Shown: positions 1 through 10,523, counted from the first letter of the stretch. The stretch is DNA of 64,000 nucleotides from Saccharothrix saharensis (GCF_006716745.1 NZ_VFPP01000001.1:4030001-4094000); one strand, 5' to 3'. A program made the numbers and translations. The notes: generated from the sequence alone by a model not told the origin.

Positions 1-138
1 GCGGGCGCCATCTTCTACGCGTCCCGCTGGCCCAACCCCTGGCCGGAGGTCTTCGGCTACCACGAGTTCTTCCACGCGGCCACGGTGCTGGCGGCGTTGT
101 GCCACTACATCGCCATCTGGTTCGCCATCTACTCCTGA
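1..138 (+). CDS. Hemolysin III / PAQR-family membrane protein, C-terminal part
   Basis: Only the last 45 codons lie in the window; the gene starts to the left. The visible end reads [20 protein letters not shown] and then a hydrophobic tail, the last transmembrane segment of the hemolysin III (YqfA/TrhA, PAQR) family with its conserved HE-FH and CHY histidines, which are thought to bind metal. The family is an integral membrane protein of unclear bacterial function. It lies beside the YyaL and mca genes, as its homologue does in mycobacteria (Rv1085c by recollection), which supports the call. Confidence 0.85.
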   Translation, partial: AGAIFYASRWPNPWPEVFGYHEFFHAATVLAALCHYIAIWFAIYS

Positions 139-210
139 CCAGCGGCTTTGTGGTCGGCCGGTAGTCGTTTCCCGTGATCAGGCCGTCTCCGGGCCGTCAG
201 GCGGAGCGCC

Positions 211-478
211 GTGCGCCGGTTCACGTTGCACTGGGGCGAGGTCGTGATTTCCACGGACGAGCCCGTTCCCGACCTGTTGGTGCCCCACGCGGCGCTCACG
301 GCGCAGCTCGGCCCCTGACCTGCCGCTCCCCTCCGGCGACAGCCGGGAACGCCTCACCCCTGAGGACATGGCCGGTGTCGTCCTCGCCGAGTCTCCCGTG
401 CACACCTGCTTCGCCTGCCGACAGCGGTTCCGGGTGGTCCACCCGGAGACCGGCCTGGTCTTGTCCGGCGCACGGAGG
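211..478 (+). pseudogene. Possible broken small gene
   Basis: A GTG at 211 opens a 35-codon frame (VRRFTLHWGEVVISTDEPV...) that stops at 316. The text appears to continue one base over as ...DLPLPSGDSRERLTPEDMAG, then a CFAC pair and FRVVHPETGLVLSG. Together they could be one short protein with a frameshift near 310-318. The second frame runs on antisense into the neighbouring M1 gene, so its 3' end is not defined. I recognise no family. The rest of the 139-510 gap shows nothing else. It could simply be noncoding. Confidence 0.25.
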
Positions 479-510
479 TCTGACCGGTGGCACCCGTGCC
501 CACGACGGGG

Positions 511-1545
511 TCAGCCTTCGGACCAGTACGCGGTGAAGGCGGACTCGCTCAGGTGGCGGTGGGGGTTGGTGGTCATGATCTCGTGCAGGGAGCGCAGGAG
601 GGCGTCGCGGCCGATGGTGGATTCCACGGCGCGGATGCGGGCCAGGTAGGGGGCGTAGGGGTGGTCGGGGAACGGGGTGGACGGGTCCGGGTCCCAGGGG
701 TGGCCCAGCACGTGCTCGACGAAGAGGCGGCTCAGGTAGACGGCCAGGCCTTCGATCAGGGGCTGGGTGGTGCTGACCAGGTTGCCCGACCACGTGTGCG
801 CGACTTCGTGGCTGACCACCGTCATCGCCCGAACGGGATCGGTCAGGCGGTCCAGGACGGTGTGGTCGAAGAGGATCAGGCCGGGGGTGGACAGCGCCAG
901 TGACGACAGGTCGTGGACGAAGACGGCGTCGCACTTCGGGTACGGGAACGGGCCCAGCAGGGTTTCGAAGAATGCGATCGAGGCCTTCACCAGGTCGGCG
1001 ATGGCGGTCCCGTCGACGTGGGCGCGCGACCGCGGCACGTGGACCGAGTCGTGCACTTCCACGAACGGACCCGCCACGGCCGTCACCGTCGCACGGGGGA
1101 TCGGGGCGGTCGGCGCGAACGTCCGCACCTCGCCCGCGTCCACGACCGCGGGACCGTTGGACAGGCACCGCCACGCCGGCGGCACGGTGACGGTCAGCGC
1201 GAACGGTGCGCGTTGCCAGGAGTCGCCGAAGCCGCACATGGTGCGCCGGGGGGTGTCCGGGAAGTTCGTCGCGTACAGGTAGACCTGGCCGTCCACCGGG
1301 TCGACCACCCGCCGGAACCCCCGGTCGCGGAACGGGAACAGCGCCTCGACCCGCAGCACGTTCGGGCCGTCCAGCGGCTCGTCCCACCGCACCGGTCCGC
1401 CGTTCAGGGACGCTTCGAGCACCTCGTCGGCTTCCAGGTCGACGCCCGTGCGCCCGCCCTCGAAGTGGATCGTGGTGCGACCGCGGACCCGCGGCGCGGC
1501 CGGGTCCAGGCGCCAGGCCAGGTCGTAGGACAGCATGACGATCAC
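511..1545 (-). CDS. Short M1-like zinc metallopeptidase
   Basis: A 344-residue protein resembling the N-terminal beta domain plus catalytic domain of M1 aminopeptidases (gluzincins). The zinc motif HEVAH is followed by TWSGNLVSTTQPLIEG, giving a candidate third ligand Glu after only 14 residues instead of the usual 18. The GAMEN exopeptidase motif is replaced by LALSTPG. The protein is less than half the length of PepN-type enzymes and lacks their helical C-terminal domain. No signal peptide is evident. It could hydrolyse peptides with altered specificity or be a degenerate member. The next gene upstream on the same strand starts beyond a short gap. Confidence 0.7.
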   Translation of the reverse strand: MIVMLSYDLAWRLDPAAPRVRGRTTIHFEGGRTGVDLEADEVLEASLNGGPVRWDEPLDGPNVLRVEALFPFRDRGFRRVVDPVDGQVYLYATNFPDTPRRTMCGFGDSWQRAPFALTVTVPPAWRCLSNGPAVVDAGEVRTFAPTAPIPRATVTAVAGPFVEVHDSVHVPRSRAHVDGTAIADLVKASIAFFETLLGPFPYPKCDAVFVHDLSSLALSTPGLILFDHTVLDRLTDPVRAMTVVSHEVAHTWSGNLVSTTQPLIEGLAVYLSRLFVEHVLGHPWDPDPSTPFPDHPYAPYLARIRAVESTIGRDALLRSLHEIMTTNPHRHLSESAFTAYWSEG

Positions 1546-1581
1546 CCCCGCTCCCCAAGCTAGCGGGAAACGGGGGTGGCG

Positions 1582-2130
1582 TCACGCGAGATCGGGCCCC
1601 TGGGCGCGCAGGTCGTCCACCCTGGTCATGGCCTCGCGCAACTCGGTCAGCCACGCGTCCGCGTGCTCGCCGACCAGCCGCACGGCCCACGCCAGCGCCT
1701 CCGACCGGGACCGCGCCACACCGGCCGCGACCAGCGTGTCCAGCACCATCCGCTCGGGCTGCCGCAACCGCGTCATCACGGGCACCGACAGCGTGGTGAA
1801 CAGCTCCTCCGTGCCGCCGAGCCGCGCGCCCCAGGCGACCTTGCGCCGGTAGCGGTGCTCGGCCTGGCGGGCGATCTCGATCCGCTCGTCCCTGGTCTGC
1901 TCGCGGAACCGGCTGATCCGGCCCGACTCGGCCGCCGCGCGCTCGGCGTCGTCGGCGAACTCGCCCTCCAACGCGGGCAGCGTGCCCACGACCAGGATCT
2001 CCTCCCGGTCGACGGTCACCACCGGAGCCCCGGTGAACCAGCCGTCGGGCAGCCTGCCGCTGAACCAGCCCGCCGCGTCGTCCGCCGGCGGCTGCTCGCC
2101 CTGCTGCCGGCCGCCCCATCCTCGTCGCAT
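1582..2130 (-). CDS. Conserved hypothetical actinobacterial protein
   Basis: A 182-residue soluble protein with an acidic, charged N-terminal half and a helical C-terminal part (about residues 125-175: MVLDTLVAAGVARSRSEALA, then a WLTELREAM helix). That part looks like a ribbon-helix-helix-type or helical-bundle segment. No catalytic motif is visible. It lies just upstream of the M1-like gene on the same strand, with a 36-bp gap, and may share its transcript. Function unknown. Confidence 0.6.
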   Translation of the reverse strand: MRRGWGGRQQGEQPPADDAAGWFSGRLPDGWFTGAPVVTVDREEILVVGTLPALEGEFADDAERAAAESGRISRFREQTRDERIEIARQAEHRYRRKVAWGARLGGTEELFTTLSVPVMTRLRQPERMVLDTLVAAGVARSRSEALAWAVRLVGEHADAWLTELREAMTRVDDLRAQGPDLA

Positions 2131-2206
2131 CCCGCACCGCCTCTGATTACATGATTACGACGATGCTGACGCTACGCCCGCAAGCCACCCGGGGGGCACG
2201 AGTTCG

Positions 2207-4174
2207 CTACCGGTGGACGGCCAGGGCGGCCGTCAGCTCCGCCACCGACGTGACGGGCCGGTCGCACACGTACCCGCGGCACACGTAAGCCGCCGCACCG
2301 CCGTCCACCAGCGGCCGGTCGGCCAGCAGCGGCGCCGAGTCCGGAGCGCCCGCCACCACCACCCCGCCGCCGTGCACGCCGTGCCACGCGGCCCCGACGA
2401 GTTCCGGCGCGTCACCGACCACGGCGACCTGCACGGGTCCGAGCGCCAACGCCTCGGCCACGCTCAACCAGTTCCCGGCGAACCGGGGCTCCCGGGACGC
2501 CAGCAGCCCGGCCCGCCCCAACGCCGCCTCGGCCGCCTCGCGGTAGGCCGACGGCCCGCCCAGCACGGACGCCGTCACCAGCGCCGAGGCCAGCGACGAC
2601 GCGCCGGACGGGGTCGCGTTGTCCGACGGGTCCGACGGCCGCTGAACCAACGCCTCGGCGTCGTCCGCCGTGTCGTAGTAGACCCCCGGCTCCTCCCCCG
2701 CGAACCGGGCCAGCGCGGTGTCCAGCAGCCCGCACGCGGCGGTGAACCACGTGACGTCGCCGGTCGCCTGGTGCAGCGCCAGCAGCCCCTCGGCGAAGCA
2801 GCCGTAGTCCTCCAGCACGCCCGCCGCCGTGCCCGCCACCCCGTGGCGCGACGTGCGCAGGAGCCGACCGTCGACCAGGTGCACGTCCAGGACCAGCGAC
2901 GCAGCCCGCACGGCCGCCTCCACCCACCGCGGCTCGCCGAACACCGCGCCCGCCTCGGCCAGCGCCGCGATCGCCAGGCCGTTCCACGCGGTGACGACCT
3001 TGTCGTCCCGTCCGGGCTGCGGCCGCCGGTCGCGGGCTTCGAGCAGCCTGGCAGCGATCTCCGGGTCGGGCGTGCCGAGCATCCGCAACGTCGATGTGCC
3101 GTGCTCGAACGTGCCCTCGTCCGTCACGCCGTACAGCTCCGCGGCGCGCACCCCGTTCGCCAGCCCGAGCACCTGCACGAGCTGCGCGGGCGTCCACACG
3201 TACGTCGCGCCCTCGACGCCCTCGGTGTCCGCGTCCAGCGACGCGGCGAACCCGCCCTCCGCCGTGCCGAGGTCGCGGACCAGGAACTCCGCCGTCTCCC
3301 GGGCCACCTGCGCAGCGCGCGGGTCGTCGTCACGACGGCTCAGGTGCGTGTACGCGCGCAGCAGCAAAGCGTTGTCGTACAACATCTTCTCGAAGTGCGG
3401 CACGACCCACGCCGCGTCCACGCTGTACCGCGCGAACCCGCCGGCGAGCTGGTCGTACAGCCCGCCGTCCGCCATCGCCGCGCACGTCGCCCGCGCCATC
3501 GACAGCGCCTGCACCGACCCGGTCCGCTCGTGGTGGCGCAGCAGGAACTCCAGCACCATCGACGGCGGGAACTTCGGCGCGCCACCGAAACCGGCGTTGG
3601 TCCGGTCGAAGTGGCCGAGCAGCGACACCACCGCGCCGGACAGCACCTCCTCGTCCACAGTGGAGCGCGGCAGCGGCTGGAACGCGAGCTGCGCCACGAT
3701 CCCGGCCGCCGACTCGCGCACCTCGTCGCCCTGCTCGCGCCACGCGTGCGCGATGGCCTCCAGCACCTGGCGGAACGACGGCATGCCGGGGTGCGGCGTC
3801 GGCGGGTAGTAGGTGCCCGCGTAGAACGGCTCGCCGTCGGGGGTGAGGAAGCACGTCATGGGCCAGCCGCCCTGCCCGCTGAGCGCCTGCGTGACCGCCA
3901 TGTAGACCGCGTCCACGTCCGGCCGTTCCTCGCGGTCGACCTTGACGCTGACGAAGTGCTCGTTCATGTACGCGGCGGTGGCCTCGTCCTCGAACGACTC
4001 GTGCGCCATCACGTGGCACCAGTGGCACGCCGCGTACCCGACCGACAGCAGCACCGGCACGCCGCGTTCCCGCGCCTCCCGGAACGCCTCCGGCGACCAC
4101 GGCCACCAGTGCACCGGGTTCTCGGCGTGCTGGAGCAGGTACGGGCTGGTCGAGGACGCGAGCCGGTTCGTCAT
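2207..4174 (-). CDS. YyaL/SSP411-type thioredoxin-domain protein
   Basis: A 655-residue member of the DUF255/YyaL family. The N-terminal thioredoxin-like domain (about residues 1-160) has the usual start [19 protein letters not shown] and a CHWC redox motif within [16 protein letters not shown]. The remainder is an (alpha/alpha)6-barrel region similar to N-acylglucosamine epimerases and cellulases (for example [28 protein letters not shown]). The length is typical. The physiological substrate is not known; a redox or sugar-related role is inferred from folds only. The equivalent gene sits next to mca in mycobacteria. Confidence 0.9.
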   Translation of the reverse strand: MTNRLASSTSPYLLQHAENPVHWWPWSPEAFREARERGVPVLLSVGYAACHWCHVMAHESFEDEATAAYMNEHFVSVKVDREERPDVDAVYMAVTQALSGQGGWPMTCFLTPDGEPFYAGTYYPPTPHPGMPSFRQVLEAIAHAWREQGDEVRESAAGIVAQLAFQPLPRSTVDEEVLSGAVVSLLGHFDRTNAGFGGAPKFPPSMVLEFLLRHHERTGSVQALSMARATCAAMADGGLYDQLAGGFARYSVDAAWVVPHFEKMLYDNALLLRAYTHLSRRDDDPRAAQVARETAEFLVRDLGTAEGGFAASLDADTEGVEGATYVWTPAQLVQVLGLANGVRAAELYGVTDEGTFEHGTSTLRMLGTPDPEIAARLLEARDRRPQPGRDDKVVTAWNGLAIAALAEAGAVFGEPRWVEAAVRAASLVLDVHLVDGRLLRTSRHGVAGTAAGVLEDYGCFAEGLLALHQATGDVTWFTAACGLLDTALARFAGEEPGVYYDTADDAEALVQRPSDPSDNATPSGASSLASALVTASVLGGPSAYREAAEAALGRAGLLASREPRFAGNWLSVAEALALGPVQVAVVGDAPELVGAAWHGVHGGGVVVAGAPDSAPLLADRPLVDGGAAAYVCRGYVCDRPVTSVAELTAALAVHR

Positions 4175-4241
4175 GGTTCCACAGTAGGACCCGAACCCCG
4201 GCCGGACGCGTCGGTCGGACCGGGGTGCGGTACCGCCGCGG

Positions 4242-4520
4242 CTAGTCGTCCTTCTTCGCGTCGCCGTTGCCGTTGCCGGCCTTCGCCCCCGGCTTGGCCT
4301 CGGGCTCGTCGAACGACGCGGGCAGCTTCTTCAAGTGCTTGCTCATCGACTTGACCAGGAAGAACACGGCGATGAAGAACAACACGAGGATCAGCAGGCC
4401 CAGCGGGGAGGACTTGCCGAAGTCCTCCTGCTGACCACCCGGGTCCTTCTCGGTGGACGGCTGCCGGGCCAGCACGACCGCCGTGGTCTGCGACCACGGG
4501 ATCGGGTCGAACGAGGTCAC
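4242..4520 (-). CDS. Small single-pass membrane protein coupled to mca
   Basis: A 92-residue protein starting at a GTG that overlaps the mca stop codon in the sequence GTGA, so translation is probably coupled. One transmembrane helix lies at about residues 40-58 ([20 protein letters not shown]) and is followed by a lysine- and glycine-rich cytoplasmic tail ending [10 protein letters not shown] gene of this kind follows mca in other actinobacteria (Rv1083 position by recollection). Function is unknown; the pairing hints at a link to mycothiol-dependent detoxification. Confidence 0.75.
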   Translation of the reverse strand: MTSFDPIPWSQTTAVVLARQPSTEKDPGGQQEDFGKSSPLGLLILVLFFIAVFFLVKSMSKHLKKLPASFDEPEAKPGAKAGNGNGDAKKDD

Positions 4521-5398
4521 GCGGTCACCCTCTCCCGGACGCCCGCGAACAGGTCGTCCTCGGGCACGGTGCTGTCGACCAGCGACCGCGCCAACTCGTA
4601 CTCCTCCGTCGGCCACACCGCGCGCTGCATCTCACGCGGCACGGCGAACCAGCGGCTCTCGGGGTCGATCTGGGTGGCGTGGGCCTTGAGGGCCTCGTCG
4701 CGCACCGGGAAGTAGTCGGCGCACTCGACGCGGGTGGTGACCCGCTCGATGACGTCCGGCTTGTCGGCGTCCCACCCGGCCAGCCACTCGGCGTACGGGG
4801 ACTCCAGGCCCTCGGCGAGCATCGCCTCGTGGAACGCCAGCAGCTTCGCGCGGGAGAAGCCGTGCGAGTAGTACAGCTTCAGCGGCTGCCACGGCTCGCC
4901 CAGCTCGGGGTAGCGGTCGGGGTCGCCCGCCGCGTCGAACGCGGCCACGGACACCTCGTGGCAGCGGATGTGGTCGGGGTGCGGGTAGCCGCCGTTCTCG
5001 TCGTAGGTGACGATCACGTGCGGGCGGAACTCGCGGATCACCTGGACCAGCGGCGGCGTCGACTCCTCCAGCGGGGTCAGCGCGAAGCAGCCCTCGGGCA
5101 GCGGCGGCAGCGGGTCGCCCTCGGGCAGCCCGGAGTCCACGAAACCCAGCCAGCGGTGCTGCACGCCCAGGATCCCGGCGGCGCGCGCCATCTCCTGGCG
5201 GCGGATCTCGGCGATGTTCTCCAGCACGTCCGGGCGGTCCATGGCGGGGTTGAGGATGCTGCCCGCCTCACCGCCCGTGCAGGTCACGACCATGACCTCG
5301 TGGCCCTCGGCCACGTAGCGGGCCATCGTGGCGGCGCCCTTGCTCGACTCGTCGTCGGGGTGCGCGTGCACCGCCATCAGGCGCAGCTTCTCAACCAT
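4517..5398 (-). CDS. mca: Mycothiol S-conjugate amidase
   Basis: A 293-residue LmbE/PIG-L-like zinc amidase. It cleaves mycothiol S-conjugates of electrophiles and drugs, giving an exportable mercapturic acid and GlcN-inositol for recycling. Zinc-site motifs are HAHPDDE near residue 9 and HPDH in the middle ([14 protein letters not shown]). The ATG at 5398 was chosen because [16 protein letters not shown] is the family N-terminus; the frame is open further upstream but that extension looks non-coding. It is divergent from the DUF4307 gene. Its closest paralogue is MshB, but the length and C-terminus fit Mca better. Confidence 0.92.
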   Translation of the reverse strand: MVEKLRLMAVHAHPDDESSKGAATMARYVAEGHEVMVVTCTGGEAGSILNPAMDRPDVLENIAEIRRQEMARAAGILGVQHRWLGFVDSGLPEGDPLPPLPEGCFALTPLEESTPPLVQVIREFRPHVIVTYDENGGYPHPDHIRCHEVSVAAFDAAGDPDRYPELGEPWQPLKLYYSHGFSRAKLLAFHEAMLAEGLESPYAEWLAGWDADKPDVIERVTTRVECADYFPVRDEALKAHATQIDPESRWFAVPREMQRAVWPTEEYELARSLVDSTVPEDDLFAGVRERVTA

Positions 5399-5508
5399 GA
5401 CGGTGGTGCTCCTCCTCGCCCCTGCCGAACCCGTCCGGCCCGGTCCCTGCGACACTCAACGCGGTGGTCGAGGGACATTGTTCCCCACGGGCAGGAAGGC
5501 TTCGGACA

Positions 5509-5919
5509 GTGGCACTGCCGGAGGGTCGGTACGGCAAGCCCCGCAAGTCCCTGCCCAGGTGGGCGCGGTGGTCACTCCCCGTGATCGCGGTGCTGGTGGG
5601 CGGGGTCGTCGCGTGGGTCGGCTACCGCAACCTGGGCACGATGCCCGTGGAGGCCAAGCAGACCGCGTTCGAGGTGCTCGACGACAGCTCCGTGCGGATC
5701 ACGTTCGAGGTGGTCAGGCAGACACCGGAGCAGCCCGTGGTGTGCATCGTGCGCGCGCGGTCCGAGGACGGCGACGAGGCGGGCCGGCGTGAGGTGCTGG
5801 TCGATCCCGGGGCCGACACCATCCGGGCGACCACCGTGCTGCGGACGTCCAAACCACCGGTCACCGGAGAGGTTTTCGGCTGCTCTTACCAGGTTCCGGC
5901 GTACCTGTCCACGAGGTAG
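5509..5919 (+). CDS. DUF4307-domain membrane protein
   Basis: A 136-residue protein with a basic N-terminus, one transmembrane helix (about residues 18-38, [18 protein letters not shown]) and an external beta-rich DUF4307 domain containing two cysteines (VVCIVRAR and VFGCSYQVP) that could form a disulphide. The GTG at 5509 is preceded by a good AGGAAGG Shine-Dalgarno site near 5492-5499, favouring it over the GTG at 5464. It is divergent from mca, like Rv1081c by recollection. Function unknown. Confidence 0.82.
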   Translation: MALPEGRYGKPRKSLPRWARWSLPVIAVLVGGVVAWVGYRNLGTMPVEAKQTAFEVLDDSSVRITFEVVRQTPEQPVVCIVRARSEDGDEAGRREVLVDPGADTIRATTVLRTSKPPVTGEVFGCSYQVPAYLSTR

Positions 5920-6110
5920 CGGCCAAGCGGGTGATCTGCGGGTTTAGTGGCGGATCCGGGAACAAAACGCCGTCGCCGAACGTTCTGTGCGTGTTACTCT
6001 GGCCATTCAGCACGGCCCCGACGCGGGCCGTGTTTTTCCGTTCCGGGCTGGTGCGCCCGGGAACTGCCAGCCCACGCCGTGGGCCGGAGCAAGACAAGGA
6101 GTTGGTGACC

Positions 6111-6599
6111 GTGAGCGACACTGAGGTGACCTGGCTGACCCAGGAGGCCTACGACCGGCTCAAGGCTGAGCTGGACGAGATGATCGAGAATCGCCCGGTC
6201 ATTGCTGCGGAGATCAACGCGCGTCGCGAGGAGGGTGACCTCCGGGAGAACGGCGGGTACCACGCGGCTCGCGAGGAGCAGGGCAAGCAGGAGGCCCGCA
6301 TCCGCCAGCTGCAGGAGCTGCTGCGGGTCGCCAAGGTCGGCGAGGCGCCCACGGTGACGGGCGTCGCGGCGCCCGGCATGGTGCTCACCGTGCGTTACGA
6401 CGGGGATGACGAGACGGAGGAGTTCCTGCTCGCCACCCGCGAAGAGGGCGCGCACGGCGCGCTCGAGGTCTACTCCCCCTCGTCGCCGCTGGGCAAGGCG
6501 TTGCTCGGCGCGAAGGAGGGCGAGGCGCGGGAGTACGAACTGCCCAACGGCAGCACGATGAAAGTCACGCTGATCAAGGCCGTGCCGTACGCCGGCTGA
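6111..6599 (+). CDS. greA: Transcription elongation factor GreA
   Basis: A 162-residue GreA. It enters the RNA polymerase secondary channel and stimulates cleavage of backtracked transcripts. The N-terminal coiled coil holds the acidic tip ([20 protein letters not shown]), which positions the catalytic Mg ion; the C-terminal FKBP-like domain ends with [15 protein letters not shown]. The GTG at 6111 lies 9 bases after AAGGAG at 6096-6101, whereas the in-frame GTG at 6105 is too close. A hairpin terminator follows directly. Confidence 0.95.
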   Translation: MSDTEVTWLTQEAYDRLKAELDEMIENRPVIAAEINARREEGDLRENGGYHAAREEQGKQEARIRQLQELLRVAKVGEAPTVTGVAAPGMVLTVRYDGDDETEEFLLATREEGAHGALEVYSPSSPLGKALLGAKEGEAREYELPNGSTMKVTLIKAVPYAG

Positions 6600-6614
6600 C
6601 CCCCAGACACCGGG

Positions 6615-6644
6615 AGGGCGGCCACCACGCGGGGTGGCCGCCCT
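6615..6644 (+). terminator. greA terminator hairpin
   Basis: A perfect 12-bp stem (AGGGCGGCCACC with GGTGGCCGCCCT) around a 6-base loop, 15 bases after the greA stop. There is no long T run, as usual in actinomycetes. It may also serve the convergent Lrp gene. Confidence 0.85.
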
Positions 6645-6656
6645 TCTGCTGTCCGG

Positions 6657-7151
6657 TCACGTGATGCGCTCCAGCAGGGGCCGCACGCGGGGCGGGACGG
6701 GGGTGGACAGCGCGATCGACGTGGACAGCCGCTGCACGCCCGGCACGTCCACGATCGAGTCGATCACCCGCTGCAGGTCGGCGTTGGACCGGGCCACGAC
6801 CCGCGCGAACAGGTCACCGGGCCCGGTCGTCGCGTGCACCTCGCACACCTCTTCGATCGCGGCCAGGCCTTGCGACACCTCGTGCCGGCGGCCCTGGGCG
6901 ATCTCCAGCACGGCGAACGCGGTCAGCCCGTAGCCCATCGCGGCCAGGTCCAGCGCGGGCGGGAAGCCGGTCAGCACGCCGCGCGTCACCAGCCGGTCCA
7001 GTCGGGCCTGCACCGTGCCGCGGGCCACGCCCAGGCGCCGCGAGCACTCCAGCACGCCCAGCCTGGGCTCGTCGGTGAGCAGCAGCAACAGCCGTGCGTC
7101 CAGAGCGTCCACGACCTGGTCAGAGTGTTCAGCTTGCGGATCCGAAGGCAT
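6657..7151 (-). CDS. Lrp/AsnC-family transcriptional regulator
   Basis: A 164-residue regulator with an N-terminal winged helix-turn-helix (about residues 14-62, LGVLECSRRLGVARGTVQAR) and a C-terminal RAM ligand-binding domain (GPGDLFARVVARSNADLQRV). It is divergent from the 4-hydroxyphenylpyruvate dioxygenase gene, with 75 bp between the starts. From this layout it most likely controls tyrosine catabolism in response to an aromatic amino acid, as similar pairs do in Streptomyces; the ligand is inference. Confidence 0.85.
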   Translation of the reverse strand: MPSDPQAEHSDQVVDALDARLLLLLTDEPRLGVLECSRRLGVARGTVQARLDRLVTRGVLTGFPPALDLAAMGYGLTAFAVLEIAQGRRHEVSQGLAAIEEVCEVHATTGPGDLFARVVARSNADLQRVIDSIVDVPGVQRLSTSIALSTPVPPRVRPLLERIT

Positions 7152-7223
7152 GAACCACTGTACAGAATGCCCAGCGGATCAGGAGAGTGTTGCGCAGCCT
7201 GACCAGCATTCCACATGCTGTGA

Positions 7224-8408
<1,185 letters not shown>

Positions 8409-8437
8409 CCCTGCTCGAACCAGCGTGGGGAACGGCG

Positions 8438-8472
8438 ACGGGCCGGTCCGGGCACCCCCCGGGCCGGCCCGT
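8438..8472 (+). terminator. hppD terminator hairpin
   Basis: A GC-rich inverted repeat (ACGGGCCGG with CCGGCCCGT, extended by inner TCCGGG/CCCGGG pairing) starts 29 bases after the hppD stop. The following T-rich text TTCGGTCTTCC fits a terminator. Confidence 0.75.
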
Positions 8473-8590
8473 TCGGTCTTCCGGGGTTGCCTTTTCTGTC
8501 GGAAGGCTGACGATGGACGTACCGGGCGCGCCGGGACCGGTACTCTCGGTGCGGGGCATTCCTCACACAGCATTCACCTGGAGGGTGGCG

Positions 8591-8821
8591 ATGGCGCTCG
8601 CGGCACGGGTCACCGCGGTGCTCCCGCTCGTCGGAGCGGTGGTCACGGCCGTGGCGCTGACCGGCGCGGCCTTCTTCACCGTGGCCCACGCGGGGTGCGC
8701 GGACAGCGGCCGGTTCGTGGAGCGCGACGGCGTGGTGGAGTTCGTCGGCGGGTGCGTCGACCCGCACGAGCTGCCCGCCGTGCCGCGTGTGGAGAACGCC
8801 CGGTACGACGTCAAGCCCTGA
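8591..8821 (+). CDS. Small exported or membrane-anchored protein
   Basis: A 76-residue protein. The ATG at 8591 follows GGAGGG by about 6 bases. A hydrophobic N-terminal segment (residues 5-32, VTAVLPLVGAVVTAVALTGA) looks like an uncleaved signal anchor or signal peptide with possible cleavage after AHA. The short external part has two cysteines (AGCADSG and GGCVDPHEL) that could pair. I recognise no family. It stands between the hppD terminator and the DUF2277 gene. Confidence 0.55.
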   Translation: MALAARVTAVLPLVGAVVTAVALTGAAFFTVAHAGCADSGRFVERDGVVEFVGGCVDPHELPAVPRVENARYDVKP

Positions 8822-8852
8822 CGCCGGCGTCTCCTTGGGTGATAGTGGAGCC

Positions 8853-9125
8853 ATGTGTCGCAACATCAGGGTGCTCCACAACTTCGAACCGCCCGCCACC
8901 GAGGACGAGGTCCGTGCGGCGGCGGTGCAGTACGTGCGCAAGGTGAGCGGGGCGGCGCGCCCGTCGGCGGCGAACCAGGAGGCGTTCGACGCGGCCGTGG
9001 AAGCGGTCGCCGAGGCGACCCGCGTGCTGCTGGAATCGCTGGTCACCAACGCCCCACCCCGTGACCGCGAGGTCGAGGCCGCCAAGGCCCGCGAACGCTC
9101 CGCCGCCCGCTTCGGCCCCCGCTGA
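8853..9125 (+). CDS. DUF2277 family protein
   Basis: A 90-residue cytosolic protein starting MCRNIRVLHNFEPPATEDEV, the strongly conserved N-terminus of the DUF2277 family. The rest is helical (AAAVQYVRKVSGAARPSAAN, then a long amphipathic helix). The function of this widespread actinobacterial family is unknown. Three copies of a 22-bp repeat begin four bases after its stop codon. Confidence 0.85.
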   Translation: MCRNIRVLHNFEPPATEDEVRAAAVQYVRKVSGAARPSAANQEAFDAAVEAVAEATRVLLESLVTNAPPRDREVEAAKARERSAARFGPR

Positions 9126-9128
9126 CCC

Positions 9129-9367
9129 CGAGTGTCGAACGCTCAGGTCCCGAGTGTCGAACGCTCGCGTCCCGAGTGTCGAACGCTCAGGACCGGTGAA
9201 TTCGTCATTCGCGTACCGCGAGCCGACCCGTCCAACGACACGAACCCCGCGCTGGTTGTCACCGGGCGCGGGGTTCGTTCGTCCTGAACGTAGAACTCAG
9301 GGGTCCTGAGCGTTCGACACTCGGGACCTCAGCGTTCGACACTCGGGACCTGAGCGTTCGACACTCG
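9129..9367. repeat. 22-bp repeat cluster, three direct and three inverted units
   Basis: Core CGAGTGTCGAACGCTC occurs at 9129, 9151 and 9173 with an exact 22-bp period. The reverse complement GAGCGTTCGACACTCG (middle copy with one change) occurs at 9308, 9330 and 9352, again 22 bp apart. Between them are a GAATTC-containing spacer and a terminator hairpin at 9241-9277. The array fills the gap between the convergent DUF2277 and cystathionine gamma-synthase genes and touches both stop codons. The same element recurs near 15.7, 31.9 and 62.3 kb. Confidence 0.9.
9241..9277. terminator. Bidirectional terminator hairpin within repeat cluster
   Basis: Perfect 12-bp arms CGAACCCCGCGC and GCGCGGGGTTCG with a 13-base loop, centred between two convergent genes. 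TTCGT follows on the plus strand. It probably ends both transcripts. Confidence 0.8.
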
Positions 9368-9371
9368 GGGT

Positions 9372-10523
9372 TCAGGAGAGGGCGGTCAGGAGGTCGGAGA
9401 CCAGGTCGTCGGCCGATTCGATGCCCACGGAGAGGCGGATCAGGTCGGCGGGGACCTCCAGGAGGGAGCCCGCGGTGCTGGCGTGGGTCATCCGCCCCGG
9501 GTGCTCGATCAGGGACTCGACGCCGCCCAGCGACTCGGCCAGGGTGAAGAGCTTGGTGCGGGAGCAGACGCGCAGCGCGGCTTCCTCGCCGCCCTCCACG
9601 GTGAACGAGATCATGCCGCCGAACCGGCGCATCTGCTTCGCCGCGACCTCGTGACCGGGGTGCTCGGGCAGGCCCGGGTAGTACACGCGGGTCACCTTCG
9701 GGTGCCGGACCAGCGCCTCGACGACCTTCTCGGCGTTATCCGAGTGCTTCTCCATGCGCACTTCGAGCGTCTTGATCCCGCGCAACGTCAGCCACGCGTC
9801 GAACGGCCCCGGCACCGCGCCCGCGCCGTTCTGCAGGAACCCGAACTGCGCGTCCAGGTCGTCGTCCGACGTCACGAGCGCACCACCGACGACGTCGGAG
9901 TGCCCGCCCACGTACTTGGTCGTCGAGTGCAGCACCACGTCCGCACCCAGCTCCAACGGGCTCTGCAGGTACGGCGAGGCGAACGTGTTGTCCACCACGA
10001 GCCGCGCGCCCGCCGAGTGCGCGACCTGCGCGAGCAGCGCGATGTCGGCGATGTTCAGCAACGGGTTGGTCGGCGTCTCGACCCACACCACCTTGGTGTT
10101 CGGCCGGATCGCCGCGCGCACCGCGTCGACGTCGGACAGCGCGGCCGGCGTGTGCTCGACACCCCAGTGCGACAACACCTTGTCGATCAGCCGGAACGTG
10201 CCGCCGTACGCGTCGTTCGGGATGACGACGTGGTCACCCGGCCGGCACAGCGCGCGCAGGGCCGTGTCGGTCGCGCCCATGCCCGAGGCGAACGCGCGGG
10301 CGTGCCGTCCACCTTCGAGCGCCGCCAGGCACTCCTCCAGCGCGGCACGGGTGGGGTTGCCGGTGCGCGAGTACTCGAACCCGCCCCGCAGCCCGCCCAC
10401 GCCGTCCTGCGCGTAGGTGGAGGTGGCGTGGATCGGCACGATGACCGAGCCCGTGGTCGGGTCGGGGTCCTGCCCGGCGTGGATAGCCCTGGTCGCGAAA
10501 CCGTAGTGGCCGGTGTCCGTCAT
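9372..10523 (-). CDS. metB: Cystathionine gamma-synthase / gamma-lyase family PLP enzyme
   Basis: A 383-residue Cys/Met-metabolism PLP enzyme. The PLP lysine lies in LHSTTKYVGGHSDVVGGALV, with substrate and cofactor motifs YSRTGNPTR, ASGMGATDTA and VETPTNPLL. The start ATG at 10523 (MTDTGHYGFATRAIHAGQDP) is preferred over an upstream in-frame one. Linked to cystathionine beta-synthase at 11846, it may act in methionine synthesis or in reverse transsulfuration as a gamma-lyase; sequence alone does not settle this. Confidence 0.9.
   Translation of the reverse strand: MTDTGHYGFATRAIHAGQDPDPTTGSVIVPIHATSTYAQDGVGGLRGGFEYSRTGNPTRAALEECLAALEGGRHARAFASGMGATDTALRALCRPGDHVVIPNDAYGGTFRLIDKVLSHWGVEHTPAALSDVDAVRAAIRPNTKVVWVETPTNPLLNIADIALLAQVAHSAGARLVVDNTFASPYLQSPLELGADVVLHSTTKYVGGHSDVVGGALVTSDDDLDAQFGFLQNGAGAVPGPFDAWLTLRGIKTLEVRMEKHSDNAEKVVEALVRHPKVTRVYYPGLPEHPGHEVAAKQMRRFGGMISFTVEGGEEAALRVCSRTKLFTLAESLGGVESLIEHPGRMTHASTAGSLLEVPADLIRLSVGIESADDLVSDLLTALS

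Noticed and set aside
9129-9191. CRISPR array
   Set aside because: Units follow one another with about 6 bp between cores, with no unique spacers, and no cas genes are present.
9061-9309. Open frames through the repeat clusters that read a recurring peptide (SNAQVPSVERSG and similar) at four loci
   Set aside because: The unit period is 22 bp, not a multiple of three, so each unit shifts frame. The peptide reflects DNA repeat conservation, not coding selection.
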